Positions 30,636 through 40,021 are shown, numbered from the stretch's first letter. The stretch: DNA of 44,562 bases from Exiguobacterium aurantiacum (GCF_001766415.1 NZ_MKXO01000011.1:1-44562), one strand, 5' to 3'. A program made the numbers and translations. Notes: generated by a model not told the origin, from the sequence alone.

Positions 30636-32477
30636 ATGAAACGGACGAACTTCTTTAAATCTATCCAGTGGAAGCTCGTCGTCATCTATGCGCTGCTCAT
30701 CCTTGTTGCGATGCAAGTCATCGGAGTGTACTTCGTACGCTCCCTCGAACGACAATACATCAACAACTTCTCGCAGTCGCTCGTCGATCGGGCCAACCTT
30801 CTGAGCTACAACGTCAGTGAAGGGATCGCATCGAACGGCGGTGACTCGACTACTGATCAGCAGTTGAACCAGGTACTGGATCAACTGCTGTCTGAGTTTA
30901 CGGAGAGCACGACGCTAGCTGACGATATTCGCGAAGTCCAAATTATCGACACGAACAGTGTCGTCCGGGCGACTTCGAACCAAAACAACCAAAGCCTCGT
31001 CGGACAACGGACGGCGAGTTCATTCATTCAAAAATCGTTCGCGACAAGCGGTGCGCAAGAGACGCTCGTCTATGAGGACTCGAACGAGCGGATGCGCGTC
31101 GTCGCCGTCCCGATCAAATCCGAGGTCGATGGGACGACGACCGGGATGATTTATATCGAGGCGTCGATGCAATCGATTTACAACCAGATGGAGCAAGTGA
31201 CGAGGATCCTTGCGACCGGTACGCTCATCGCCTTGATTATCACGTCCATCCTCGGAATTTTGCTGTCACGGACGATCACGCGTCCGATTGCGGACATGCG
31301 TCGTCAAGCCGTCGAGATGCGAAAAGGGAACTTCTCGCGGAAAGTTAAAGTCTATTCCGACGATGAGGTCGGGCAACTCGCTTACGCCTTTAACGAACTG
31401 ACCGATGAACTGATGGAAGCGAACGCGACGACCGAGGCGGAACGACGGCGCTTGACGAGCGTGTTAGAGAACATGTCGGACGGTGTTGTCGCGACCGATC
31501 GTTCGCTCCGGGTCATCCTCATGAACGACCAGGCCCGCGATATGATCGGTGTCGCCGAAGAAGAGGCGATGGGGGCGAATCTGCAGAGCCTGCTCGAGTT
31601 TGATGATGAGATCGTCATCCCGGAAGACGGGACGATGCCGGCGAAATTGATCGATCTCAGTACGGACGAAGAACTGTTCCTCGTCCGCGCCTACTTCTCA
31701 CCAATTCAAAAGCATAGCGGTCCGATCACCGGTCTCATCGTCGTCTTGCACGACGTGACCGAGCAAGAGCAAGTCGAACAAGACCGCCGTGAGTTCGTCG
31801 CCAACGTCAGCCACGAGCTGCGGACGCCGCTCACGACGATGCGGAGCTATCTCGAAGTGCTCGCCGAAGGCGCGTACAAAGATGATGAGCTCGCACCGCG
31901 GTTCCTTGAGACGACTCAAAACGAGACCGAACGGATGATTCGTCTCGTCAACGATTTACTCCAGCTCTCGAAGATGGACAGTAAAGAGTATACGATGCAA
32001 AAAGTGAAGTTTGACTTCATCCAATTTTTCAACGATATCATCGAGCGCCATGAGATGACGAAAGGCGAAACGATCCAGTTCCGCCGGAAGCTCATGAAGC
32101 GTCGCGTCTACGTGCACGCCGATCAAGATAAGATGACGCAAGTGATCGACAACATCATCACGAACGCGGTCAAGTTCTCGCCAGAAGGCGGGACGATCAC
32201 GTTCCGGACGATGCTGCGGGCGAAACGTCTCGTCATCGGTATCAAAGATGAAGGTGTCGGGATTCCGAAGTCGAACTTGAAGAAAATCTTTGAACGGTTC
32301 TATCGGGTCGACAAGGCCCGAGCGCGAAATATCGGCGGGACCGGACTCGGTCTGTCGATTGCCAAGGAAGTCGTTTCAGCCCACGGTGGCGACATTTGGG
32401 CTGAGAGCGAGTTTGGACGTGGCACGACGATTTACTTCACCATCCCGTTCGATACGATCGTGGAGGTGAATGACTGA
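30636..32477 (+). CDS. walK: sensor histidine kinase WalK
   Basis: A 613-residue membrane kinase. It has a first helix (about 13-33), an extracellular PAS-like domain to about 185 and a second helix (ILATGTLIALIITSILGILL). A HAMP domain (TRPIADMRRQAVEMRKGNF) and a cytoplasmic PAS domain follow. The dimerisation helix carries the phospho-histidine in FVANVSHELRTPLTTMRSYL, and the ATPase domain has DNIITNAVKFSPEGG and GGTGLGLSIAKEVV. This is the full WalK layout. It starts 4 bases after walR. Confidence 0.97.
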   Translation: MKRTNFFKSIQWKLVVIYALLILVAMQVIGVYFVRSLERQYINNFSQSLVDRANLLSYNVSEGIASNGGDSTTDQQLNQVLDQLLSEFTESTTLADDIREVQIIDTNSVVRATSNQNNQSLVGQRTASSFIQKSFATSGAQETLVYEDSNERMRVVAVPIKSEVDGTTTGMIYIEASMQSIYNQMEQVTRILATGTLIALIITSILGILLSRTITRPIADMRRQAVEMRKGNFSRKVKVYSDDEVGQLAYAFNELTDELMEANATTEAERRRLTSVLENMSDGVVATDRSLRVILMNDQARDMIGVAEEEAMGANLQSLLEFDDEIVIPEDGTMPAKLIDLSTDEELFLVRAYFSPIQKHSGPITGLIVVLHDVTEQEQVEQDRREFVANVSHELRTPLTTMRSYLEVLAEGAYKDDELAPRFLETTQNETERMIRLVNDLLQLSKMDSKEYTMQKVKFDFIQFFNDIIERHEMTKGETIQFRRKLMKRRVYVHADQDKMTQVIDNIITNAVKFSPEGGTITFRTMLRAKRLVIGIKDEGVGIPKSNLKKIFERFYRVDKARARNIGGTGLGLSIAKEVVSAHGGDIWAESEFGRGTTIYFTIPFDTIVEVND

Positions 32478-33862
32478 TGGGACGAAAACGTTTCTGGGCG
32501 AAGCCAGAGCTGATGAAATCGCTCGTCTTGCTTACCTTGATCGTCACGTCCATCGTCCAAACGGTCATCCTTTGGGATTACCATCCGAAGTATCAATCGG
32601 TCCAATCCGAGACCCAAGTGGCGACGGTGGACGAGTCGCTGCAACGTCAGGCGAGGCAAATTATCGTGCCAACCCAGACGGTCGTCCACGAGAACAACGC
32701 TGTCTTTGCGACGAAGAACACGCCGAAGCAAATCGCTCGGGTCATTCGCGATGCGTTCGAGGCGAACGAGTTTAAACCGCTCGCCGCCAAAAACGTACCG
32801 AGCTTGTATGCCGGTGTCAACGAGGCAGTTGAACTGATTTTACCGGAACCATACTATGCGGACACGCTCAGTTACATTTTGCCCGGGTCTTACAGCTTGT
32901 CAGGGAAAGTACCGCAACGGGCGCTCATCTTCATGGACGACAACGTCTGGAAAGTCCGGGCGATCATGAGCGATCAGTCGCTGTGGGAAGGCCGGCTCTC
33001 TAAAGCCGGACAAGGGGACGTCAACAGTTTGTTCTTAAAAGATTCGAACCGCGCGATGCAACGGGTCACGTACACGGACGAGCGGGTCAACTATATCCCG
33101 GTCGTCGGGCCTGAGATGAACGAGCTGTTCGCGTATGACGTCTCACAAATCCAAATCTCGGCACGCCTTGATTGGATGCGCGATACGTTCTTCCCCGGGG
33201 ACCCGAACGTTCAAGAAGTCGATCCGGCGAGTTCGGTCGGCGCACTCACGAACGGGATCAGCGTCGCCGAGTATGACGCGACGTTGAACGCGAGCCGCTA
33301 TCGCAACTTGTCACGCAATAGCACCGAGCGCGAGTCGGCGATCGGGCTTGATACGATCGTCGACTTCGTCAACTTTCATGGCGGCTGGGTCGATGAGACA
33401 TCAGAGAGTCAAGGTCTGTCCCTTCGTTTCGATGCGATCACACCAGCGAACAAAGGCTTTGAGACGACCGTGTTTCGGTTTCACGTGAAAGGGCACCCTG
33501 TCTTTAGCCAACGTGATGCGTTTATCAACAACGATGCGATCGACTTATCCACACTGCGCGTTGAAAACGACGGGGCACAAGTCCGGTCCATCACGCGTCA
33601 TCATCTCGAAATCGACCGGTTGATCTCGGTCGGGACGACACAGCTTGCAGACGGGCAAGACGTCATCGATACGCTCGTCAACGCAGACCGGTTCGAAAAC
33701 GTGACTGAGATTCGTCTCGGTTATGAGATCGAATACAATGAAGACGCGAGTCGTTACGTCACGTTCTCCCCGAACTGGTTCGTCCGTGAAGCCGGGAGAT
33801 GGATCCCTTACGACAAGCCGGAAGATTGGACAGAGAGGATGATGTACCGTGGATTGGAGTAA
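32477..33862 (+). CDS. walH: WalRK regulator WalH (YycH)
   Basis: A 461-residue protein with one N-terminal membrane helix (LMKSLVLLTLIVTSIVQTVILW) and a large extracytoplasmic part, the layout of YycH, which with YycI adjusts WalK activity at the membrane. Sequence conservation in this family is low, so the call rests on layout, length and its invariable place after walK. It overlaps the walK stop by one base and walI by 14 bases. A weak parS-like palindrome lies inside. Confidence 0.93.
   Translation: MGRKRFWAKPELMKSLVLLTLIVTSIVQTVILWDYHPKYQSVQSETQVATVDESLQRQARQIIVPTQTVVHENNAVFATKNTPKQIARVIRDAFEANEFKPLAAKNVPSLYAGVNEAVELILPEPYYADTLSYILPGSYSLSGKVPQRALIFMDDNVWKVRAIMSDQSLWEGRLSKAGQGDVNSLFLKDSNRAMQRVTYTDERVNYIPVVGPEMNELFAYDVSQIQISARLDWMRDTFFPGDPNVQEVDPASSVGALTNGISVAEYDATLNASRYRNLSRNSTERESAIGLDTIVDFVNFHGGWVDETSESQGLSLRFDAITPANKGFETTVFRFHVKGHPVFSQRDAFINNDAIDLSTLRVENDGAQVRSITRHHLEIDRLISVGTTQLADGQDVIDTLVNADRFENVTEIRLGYEIEYNEDASRYVTFSPNWFVREAGRWIPYDKPEDWTERMMYRGLE
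33477..33492. other. parS-like palindrome in walH
   Basis: GGTTTCACGTGAAAGG keeps the TTTCACGTGAAA core but matches the 16-base parS consensus at only 13 positions. It may be a low-affinity ParB site or chance; it lies in the region where Bacillales scatter parS sites. Confidence 0.4.
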
Positions 33863-34673
33863 AGCGAAAACGATTTTAATCTTCGCCTTCCTCGCGCTGA
33901 ACATCTACTTGTTGTTCCAGCTCTTGACGGAAACGTGGGCGACCGAAGTTGTGACGAGCGATAACACGTCAATCGCCCAAATCTTGGACCAACGTGACGT
34001 CGACGCATCGAAGTTGCCGCGGATGGGACGGGATATTGGTTATTTGACCGGCTCGTCTGAGCAGATGTCGGCGTCGATGATCACGAAAAATCGTGAAGTA
34101 CAATTAGCGACGACGCTCGACAACATGCAGCTTGAAGTCGAGCTCAAACAAGCCGTCCCGCTCGACGAGAACGACTTGCGGACGACGGCGTCGACATTCG
34201 TCACCGATTACGTGCCGTTCGGGTCAGAGTACGCCTACTGGCGGTTTGACCAAGAGACGCGCCAACTCGCGTTCGTTCAGACGTATGAAAACAATAAGAT
34301 TTTCTCGAACCCGGAAATCGAGGCGGACACGGAGACATATATCGGTCCGTCCCTGTTATTGCTTCAATTGAATGAAAACTACGAAGTGACGGACTACAAG
34401 CAGCGCCATTTGACGAACTTGTCGTCGAAATCGCAAGACGACCTCGTCTTGACGGCGAGCGAGGCGATCTCGCAACTCGCGGCCCGGAAGTACTTCCAGC
34501 CGAACCAAGAGATGCGCGCCATCAACACCGGGTTTTATAGCTTACCGCTCGATAGTTCCGGCAGCTTGATCATCATGCCGCCGCTCTGGTCGATCGCCAT
34601 CGACGACAACGTGTATTTCGTCAACGCCATCGATGGGACGGTCGAGCGGGTCGAATTTAATTTAGAAGACTGA
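33849..34673 (+). CDS. walI: WalRK regulator WalI (YycI)
   Basis: A 274-residue protein beginning [20 protein letters not shown], the characteristic YycI start: a short cytoplasmic WSKAK, one membrane helix, then an extracytoplasmic domain. It partners WalH. The GTG start lies inside the walH end (14-base overlap), pointing to coupled translation. Closed 13 bases before walJ. Confidence 0.95.
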   Translation: MDWSKAKTILIFAFLALNIYLLFQLLTETWATEVVTSDNTSIAQILDQRDVDASKLPRMGRDIGYLTGSSEQMSASMITKNREVQLATTLDNMQLEVELKQAVPLDENDLRTTASTFVTDYVPFGSEYAYWRFDQETRQLAFVQTYENNKIFSNPEIEADTETYIGPSLLLLQLNENYEVTDYKQRHLTNLSSKSQDDLVLTASEAISQLAARKYFQPNQEMRAINTGFYSLPLDSSGSLIIMPPLWSIAIDDNVYFVNAIDGTVERVEFNLED

Positions 34674-34686
34674 AAGGAGTGATCGA

Positions 34687-35478
34687 GTGACTTTACGCTA
34701 CAGTGTGCTCGCGAGCGGTTCGACCGGTAACGCGCTCTATATTGAGACGGACCGGGCGAAATTGCTCGTCGACGCCGGATTGACCGGCAAGGCGATGCAG
34801 CAACGCATCACAGACATCGGCCAGTCGTTCGAGGGTATCGACGCACTGCTCGTCACACATGAGCACTCCGACCATATTAAAGGAGTCGGGATCCTCGCCC
34901 GGAAGTACAACTTGCCGATCTACGCGAACACGAAGACGTGGGCAGCGATGGAAGACAAAATCGGGAAGATCGACCCGGCCTTGAAGTTTCATTTCGAGGT
35001 CGGTGACGTCAAACAGTTCGGGGACATCGAGATCGAGTCGTTCAACGTCAGCCACGATGCGGCCGACCCGATGTTTTATCAGTTCGCCCATGACGGCAAG
35101 CGGCTGGCCCACATCACCGATACCGGGTACGTCTCGGACCGGATGAAAGGGCTTATCCGCGGCGCGGACGACTTCATCTTTGAGTCGAACCATGATGTCT
35201 CGATGCTACAGATGGGACGGTACCCGTGGAGCGTCAAACGGCGCATCCTCGGGGACTATGGCCACGTCTCGAACGAAGACGCTGCCATCGCGATGAGCGA
35301 GGTCATCGGTGAGCGGACGAAACGGATCTTTTTGGCCCACCTCAGTAAAGACAACAATATGAAAGAACTCGCGCAGATGAGCGTCGCACAGACGCTCGGC
35401 ATGCGTGACGTCGATCTTGGACGCATCAAATTGCATGACACCGACCCATTAATCCCATGTCCGCTCGTTTCTTTATAA
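34687..35478 (+). CDS. walJ: metallo-beta-lactamase-fold nuclease WalJ (YycJ)
   Basis: A 263-residue metallo-hydrolase with the metal motif THEHSDH, further ligands in [16 protein letters not shown] and the late [10 protein letters not shown]. The Bacillus YycJ protein is a 5' exonuclease connected to mismatch repair; here that is inferred from family and synteny. GTG start after AAAGGAGTGATC. Confidence 0.95.
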   Translation: MTLRYSVLASGSTGNALYIETDRAKLLVDAGLTGKAMQQRITDIGQSFEGIDALLVTHEHSDHIKGVGILARKYNLPIYANTKTWAAMEDKIGKIDPALKFHFEVGDVKQFGDIEIESFNVSHDAADPMFYQFAHDGKRLAHITDTGYVSDRMKGLIRGADDFIFESNHDVSMLQMGRYPWSVKRRILGDYGHVSNEDAAIAMSEVIGERTKRIFLAHLSKDNNMKELAQMSVAQTLGMRDVDLGRIKLHDTDPLIPCPLVSL

Positions 35479-35527
35479 GCGAACTTGGGAAAAGACAGGT
35501 AACACTGTCCTGAAGGGGGGGCGCGTC

Positions 35528-36796
35528 GTGAACGAAGAGAGACACCATGAGTATGAACCTCAAGACGTCGAACCTTTAGAGCACGAAGCAGCATCAATGA
35601 ACGATTCACCATCGACTTATCCATCCCGAAGCGAGTGGCGTCCGAAGCAAGAGGAACACGTGCGCCATAAGCCACGGCTGAATGTAAAACCGTTATTACT
35701 CGGAGGGGTTGGCGGATTCTTAGGAGCGGCGTTATTCTTTTTCGCGATGATGCTCTGGGATTCGCCGACCTCTCGTTTTGTTACAAACGAGCTGGTCCGT
35801 ACCGAGCAAGCCGTCACCGTCACGGAGTCGGACATCACGGCCGCCGTCACGGGCGCGAAGACGTCCGTCGTCAGCATCACGAACATCCAGCGTGCCTTCA
35901 CCTCGGACTCGCAATGGGAGGCCGGTGCGGGCTCTGGTGTCGTTTATAAAGTCGACGGGGACACGGCGTACATCGTCACGAACTTCCATGTCATCGAGGA
36001 AGCGGACGAGATCAACGTCGCCTTCGCCGACGGGCAAGTCGCCCCGGCCACGATTTTAGGAGAAGACCCGCTCAACGACTTGGCGGTCGCCTCCGTGAAA
36101 CTTCCGGAGAATATCGACGTCAATCCGATCGTGCTCGGCGATTCGACGGTGCTACAGGCCGGCGAGACGGTGATGGCGATCGGCAACCCGCTCGGCGTCT
36201 TTTCAAACTCGGTCACGCGTGGTATCGTCAGTGGTGTCGAACGGACCGTGCCGGTCGATACGAACGCGGACGGTCTCATGGACTATAACGCCGAAGTCAT
36301 CCAGACCGACGCCGCCATCAATCCCGGCAACTCGGGCGGGGCACTCATCAACATCCGCGGTGAGCTCGTCGGCATCAACTCGATGAAGATCGCCGAAGCG
36401 AGCGTCGAAGGGGTCGGCTTCTCGATCCCGGTCAATGTGGCGCTACCGGTCATCGACATGCTCGAGCGTGACGGACGGGTGACACGGGCTCAGCTCGGCG
36501 TCACGATCCAAGAAGTCATCGCCGTCCCGGGCAACGTCCGGGAAGAATACGGCATCAGTTTTGACAAAGAGGACGGGGTGTTCGTCGAAGCGATCACACC
36601 CGGTAGTCCGGCCGAACAAGCGGGGCTTCGCGTCGGGGACGTCATCACGAAGATCGGCGACCGTGAGATTAAACGTTACGTCGATTTACGTGACGCTTTG
36701 TACCGAGACGCCGCGGTCGGGGATAACATCGTCATCGAATATACACGGCGAGGCAAGGCAGAAACGACCGAGGCCACATTAACAGAAGCAACGTAA
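35528..36796 (+). CDS. htrA: HtrA-type membrane serine protease with PDZ domain
   Basis: A 422-residue S1C protease for envelope protein quality control. It has an acidic cytoplasmic N terminus and one membrane helix (about 55-78, GGVGGFLGAALFFFAMMLWD). The protease domain carries the triad in TNFHVIEEADE (His), EDPLNDLAVASV (Asp) and AAINPGNSGGALI (Ser). A C-terminal PDZ domain (DGVFVEAITPGSPAEQAGLR) follows. GTG start after GGGGGG. This is the last gene of the wal cluster, equal to yycK/htrC in Bacillus. Confidence 0.95.
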   Translation: MNEERHHEYEPQDVEPLEHEAASMNDSPSTYPSRSEWRPKQEEHVRHKPRLNVKPLLLGGVGGFLGAALFFFAMMLWDSPTSRFVTNELVRTEQAVTVTESDITAAVTGAKTSVVSITNIQRAFTSDSQWEAGAGSGVVYKVDGDTAYIVTNFHVIEEADEINVAFADGQVAPATILGEDPLNDLAVASVKLPENIDVNPIVLGDSTVLQAGETVMAIGNPLGVFSNSVTRGIVSGVERTVPVDTNADGLMDYNAEVIQTDAAINPGNSGGALINIRGELVGINSMKIAEASVEGVGFSIPVNVALPVIDMLERDGRVTRAQLGVTIQEVIAVPGNVREEYGISFDKEDGVFVEAITPGSPAEQAGLRVGDVITKIGDREIKRYVDLRDALYRDAAVGDNIVIEYTRRGKAETTEATLTEAT

Positions 36797-36820
36797 AGGA
36801 GCGGCGACGCTTCTTTTTTA
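36797..36820 (+). terminator. weak terminator after htrA
   Basis: A small hairpin AAGGAGCG-GCGA-CGCTTCTT followed by T residues, right after the htrA stop and before the next ribosome site. The stem is short, so read-through is likely. Confidence 0.55.
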
Positions 36821-36833
36821 AGGAGGAAAATTT

Positions 36834-36995
36834 GTGGAAAAAAAAGTATGCAAGGAACATGTTGAAATCGCTTTAGACATCATTGTCGATGAGACGGGGG
36901 AGTACCCGTTACTCGAAGAACTATCCACAAGTGGACAAGTCAAATGTGAGTTCTGCGAAGCCGACGCAACATATGTTGTGTCAAGCAAAAAATGA
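36834..36995 (+). CDS. small CxxH/CxxC protein
   Basis: A 53-residue protein starting at GTG (MEKKVCKEHVEIALDIIVDE after AGGAGG 7 bases upstream). It carries CKEH near the N terminus and CEFC near the C terminus, a likely four-ligand zinc site. It matches the short CxxH/CxxC family that Bacillales encode between the htrA-type protease and rlmH; no function is known. Two DnaA-type boxes lie within 30 bases after it and one lies inside it. Confidence 0.85.
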   Translation: MEKKVCKEHVEIALDIIVDETGEYPLLEELSTSGQVKCEFCEADATYVVSSKK

Positions 36996-37045
36996 TTGTC
37001 AACATGTGGATTTGTGGATAACTCTGTGGATAACCCTATGGATAA
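36921..37045. other. DnaA-box cluster upstream of rlmH
   Basis: Exact TTATCCACA boxes on the minus strand at 37013-37021 and 37025-37033. One-mismatch copies lie at 36921-36929 (CTATCCACA, plus) and 37037-37045 (TTATCCATA, minus). It is about 26 kb from oriC. Bacillus has a DnaA-box cluster at the equivalent gene (yydA), to my recollection. Confidence 0.8.
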
Positions 37046-37078
37046 CTCCGAAAAAACTGTGGAAAAAGGAAGAATTGG

Positions 37079-37558
37079 ATGAATATTTCAATTATCACGG
37101 TCGGCAAATTAAAAGAAAAATATTTGAAACTAGGAATTGCGGAGTACACGAAGCGTCTGTCGGCATACGCGAAAGTGCATGAAATCGAGGTTGCGGACGA
37201 GAAAGCGCCCGAACATTTGAGTGAAGCCGACATGTTTCTAGTAAAACAAAAAGAAGGCGAGCGGATTTTGGCGAAAATCAGTCCGGACACGCACGTCATC
37301 GCTCTCGCCATCGATGCCAAGCAGCGGACGAGTGAAGAATTCGCCCGTGAGCTCGACAAGTTGGCAACGTACGGCAAGAGCAAAATCGCCTTCGTCATCG
37401 GTGGGTCGCTCGGCTTATCCGACGACGTCATGAAACGGTCGGACGATACGATCTCGTTCTCGAAGATGACGTTCCCGCATCAATTGATGAAGCTCGTCTT
37501 GTGTGAGCAGATTTACCGGGCGTATCGGATCAATCGGAATGAACCGTACCATAAATAA
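37079..37558 (+). CDS. rlmH: 23S rRNA (pseudouridine(1915)-N(3))-methyltransferase RlmH
   Basis: A 159-residue SPOUT-class methyltransferase acting on the assembled ribosome. Family features are [17 protein letters not shown], the SAM-site region [13 protein letters not shown] and the C-terminal [20 protein letters not shown] ending [14 protein letters not shown]. In staphylococci this gene (orfX) is the SCCmec attachment gene. Here its last 36 bases are repeated at 41058-41093, so the gene borders an insertion that has probably separated it from its terminator. The protein itself is complete. Confidence 0.97.
   Translation: MNISIITVGKLKEKYLKLGIAEYTKRLSAYAKVHEIEVADEKAPEHLSEADMFLVKQKEGERILAKISPDTHVIALAIDAKQRTSEEFARELDKLATYGKSKIAFVIGGSLGLSDDVMKRSDDTISFSKMTFPHQLMKLVLCEQIYRAYRINRNEPYHK
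37523..37558 (+). repeat. rlmH 3'-end direct repeat, copy 1 (att-like)
   Basis: The last 36 bases of rlmH, coding [11 protein letters not shown] and TAA. They recur at 41058-41093 with three differences (CCG/CCT, CAT/CAC, TAA/TGA), none changing the protein. The core GAACCGTACCATAAATAA resembles SCC attachment sites, which also end in codons for YHK and a stop. Confidence 0.9.
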
Positions 37559-37620
37559 ATGAGAATTTAGTCGTAAACTGCACCAAAATCAAGTTATAAA
37601 TTTTTGATTAAAAGGTATAG

Positions 37621-37658
37621 TTACCTCCACATAGATTAAATGAGGAATGTGGAGGTAA
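37621..37658 (+). promoter_or_regulatory. inverted repeat covering the EamA ribosome site
   Basis: Perfect 12-bp arms TTACCTCCACAT (37621-37632) and ATGTGGAGGTAA (37647-37658) around a 14-base loop. The downstream arm contains the GGAGGT ribosome site, 5 bases before the ATG. In RNA the site would be hidden in the stem; as DNA it could be a repressor operator. TATAGT at 37615-37620 may be a -10, in which case the transcript would begin inside the first arm. Confidence 0.75.
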
Positions 37659-37662
37659 TAAT

Positions 37663-38520
37663 ATGCTTAATAAGGGCCTGTTGTTAGTGGCTTTATCGGC
37701 AATTTTATGGGGTATCTCCGGTGGACTTGGCAGTTTTTTAATGGATAAAGGTTGGGACCCTTTGGTCGTTTCTTTTTACAGAGGAACTGTAGGGTTAATA
37801 TGTCTTCTAATTTGGTTTGCATTTCGACCAGTCCGGTTAAACAAGCGTTTATGCCTTTGGGCCGTCGTAGCAGGCATTGGGATAGTAGGAAACTTTGTTT
37901 TTTACTTTGTTAGCATCTCAGAATCAAGCGTCGCCGTAGCGGCGGCCTTGATGTACACGGCACCTATCTTTGTTCTCCTTATCTCGTTTATATTTCATCT
38001 GGAAAAACCGTCTCTCTTCAAATTCATAGCAATCGCTTTCGTGATGGTTGGTGTCGTCTTGCTGACGGAAGTTTACAATGTCGGCTCTGATCAGGTTACA
38101 ACGATTGGACTTCTAGCGGGCCTAGGCGCTGGACTATCATATGCGTTGTTTATTTTTGGTTTTAAATATGCTTCAAAGCATGGAGAACCACAAGGGATTT
38201 TGGCAATCGCTTTTCTTACGTTTACGTTCATCATGTTGTTCTTCACAGATTTGAATGAAGCAGTATCCGTCATTTACTCACCAGACTGGTTCTGGATGAT
38301 TCTATTAGGGATCTTTGGTGCGGGTTTATCCTTCTTTTTATACGTAGTAGGTTTGGAGAAAACGTCGCCAACTTCAGCTTCTGTTATTGCCATGGTCGAG
38401 CCAGTCACTGCGTCCTCTTTTGGATTTTTTCTCCTCAGTGAAACACTCAACGTTGTTCAACTATGTGGAATGGCGATCATATTGATAACTGTGACCGTCT
38501 TAAGCGTGAAGAAAGGCTAG
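37663..38520 (+). CDS. EamA-family (drug/metabolite transporter superfamily) exporter
   Basis: A 285-residue protein with about ten membrane helices in two homologous EamA halves (LLVALSAILWGISGGLGSFL at the N terminus; TIGLLAGLGAGLSYALFIFG opening the second half). The PVTAS motif of the family is near the end. The substrate is unknown; members export amino acids, metabolites or toxic compounds. Base use is AT-richer than the core genes. First gene of the rlmH island; its ribosome site lies in a perfect inverted repeat. Confidence 0.88.
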   Translation: MLNKGLLLVALSAILWGISGGLGSFLMDKGWDPLVVSFYRGTVGLICLLIWFAFRPVRLNKRLCLWAVVAGIGIVGNFVFYFVSISESSVAVAAALMYTAPIFVLLISFIFHLEKPSLFKFIAIAFVMVGVVLLTEVYNVGSDQVTTIGLLAGLGAGLSYALFIFGFKYASKHGEPQGILAIAFLTFTFIMLFFTDLNEAVSVIYSPDWFWMILLGIFGAGLSFFLYVVGLEKTSPTSASVIAMVEPVTASSFGFFLLSETLNVVQLCGMAIILITVTVLSVKKG

Positions 38521-38660
38521 AGTGAATTCATAGACATCGTAGCCGTCGCTAGGAGTTATCTGAAGTAATTATGTGTATTGAAACACCAAGGATCAGTCAC
38601 TATAATAAATTGAAAACCCTCATTTGATGATAACTCTTTCTAGACAGAAAGGTTGGAAGG

Positions 38661-38780
38661 GTGAACTACTCACCACTTATTTGCTTCGCAACTTGAAGTG
38701 GGAGCTTCTTGGGAAGACCGTGCTTTGACCAGCCACGGTTGTGGACCAAGCTCGTCGGGCAGTCCCTACCCTGGAGTGTT
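38661..38780 (-). ncRNA. putative omega RNA (guide RNA) region of TnpB
   Basis: The 120 bases after the tnpB stop, up to the element's right end. In this family they, with the 3' part of the gene, yield the RNA that guides TnpB. The terminal hairpin (stem CTCCCACTT / AAGTGGTGAG on minus, 38704-38669) is intact. The guide would be the adjacent flank read on minus from about 38660 downward (begins CCTTCCAACC). The RNA is inferred from family knowledge. Confidence 0.6.
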
Positions 38781-39872
38781 TCAGTCGGCGAGGCGCAACA
38801 GGTTGAGGCTCGCGTTGACGTCGCGGTCATGGTGCGTGCCGCATACGGCGCATGTCCACTCGCGGACGTGCAGGTCCTTCTTGCCGCCGTTCTCGCCACA
38901 GGCCGAACAAACCTGGGTCGAGGCGAACCACGGGTCGGCCTGGATCAGTGTGCGGCCGTGGAACCTGCATTTGTAGGCGAGCTGGCGGACGAACTCGCCC
39001 CATCCGGCGTCCCCGATCGACCTCGCCAGGCGGCGGTCCTGCATCATCTCCCTCGGTTTCAGCGTCTCGACGACGACGACTTGGTTCTCGTCGACGATGC
39101 GTCGTGACAGCTTGTGGAGGAAGTCATGTCGGCGGTTCCGTACCTTTTCATGCTTTTTGGCCAATAGGAGCCGCGCCTTCTCGCGGTTCCGGCTGCCGGG
39201 CTTCTTGCGGGAGAGCGAGCGCTGCGCCCGTCTCAGCCGTTCCTCGGCCTCGCGCAGGTTGCGCGGGTTCGGGACCTTCTCCGTCACGAGCGCGTCGTTC
39301 GTCATGACGGCGAAGTGCCCGAGGCCGAGGTCGATCCCGATCTTGTGCTCGGCCGGGACCCAGGGCTCGTCGGGCTGCTCGACGAGGAGCGACACGAAGA
39401 ACTTGCCCGTCTTCGTCATCGACACGGTCGCCGAGCGGATCTCGCCGTCGAAAATTCGGTGCTGTGTGAAGCGGATGAACCCGACCTTCGGGAGCCGGAC
39501 CCGGTCCCCCTCGATGCGGATCGTGCCGTGCTGGTTGTTCGTCGTGTAGGAGGCGCGCGATTTCCGTCTCGACTTGAACACCGGGAAGCCGGCCGTCCCG
39601 GCGAAGAACTTCGCGAACGCCGCGTCGAGGTGAAGCTTCGCGTTCGCGAGCGCGAGGCTGTCCGCCTCGGCGAGGAACGGGAACAGGGGCTTGTAGGAGG
39701 CCGGCGTCGGCGGCTTCCGCTTCGGCCCGCCGCTCGCCTTCGCCTCCTCGTGGAGGGCGATGCGGTCCTCGAGCAGCTTGTTGTAGACGAAGCGGGCGCA
39801 GCCGATCGTCCTGACGAGGAACTCGGCCTGTGCCGCCGTCGGGTGGAGCCTGTATTTGTAGCCCTTCAGCAT
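38781..39872 (-). CDS. tnpB: RNA-guided endonuclease TnpB family
   Basis: A 363-residue TnpB. The N-terminal helix-turn-helix region starts MLKGYKYRLHPTAAQAEFL. The RuvC active residues are all present: D181 in IGIDLGLG, E269 in VVVETL and D351 in HDRDVNAS. The zinc finger is C322-x2-C325 and C341-x2-C344. It therefore looks catalytically intact. TnpB proteins are RNA-guided nucleases that cut the site lacking the element, favouring its retention. Codons nearly all end in G or C, unlike both flanking genes, pointing to recent arrival from a GC-rich source. The ribosome site is GGAGGG. Confidence 0.94.
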   Translation of the reverse strand: MLKGYKYRLHPTAAQAEFLVRTIGCARFVYNKLLEDRIALHEEAKASGGPKRKPPTPASYKPLFPFLAEADSLALANAKLHLDAAFAKFFAGTAGFPVFKSRRKSRASYTTNNQHGTIRIEGDRVRLPKVGFIRFTQHRIFDGEIRSATVSMTKTGKFFVSLLVEQPDEPWVPAEHKIGIDLGLGHFAVMTNDALVTEKVPNPRNLREAEERLRRAQRSLSRKKPGSRNREKARLLLAKKHEKVRNRRHDFLHKLSRRIVDENQVVVVETLKPREMMQDRRLARSIGDAGWGEFVRQLAYKCRFHGRTLIQADPWFASTQVCSACGENGGKKDLHVREWTCAVCGTHHDRDVNASLNLLRLAD

Positions 39873-40021
39873 GTCTGCCCCTCCCTTCCACCAGATAGTA
39901 GGATGATTCTCTTCTCATTCCGATACCCGCGACGGGTGATGGGGAATCTGACGGAATCACGAACTTCCGTTCGTCATATCTGTCACAGGGGTGGCCAAAA
40001 GGTTTATGTACGGGCGATTCA

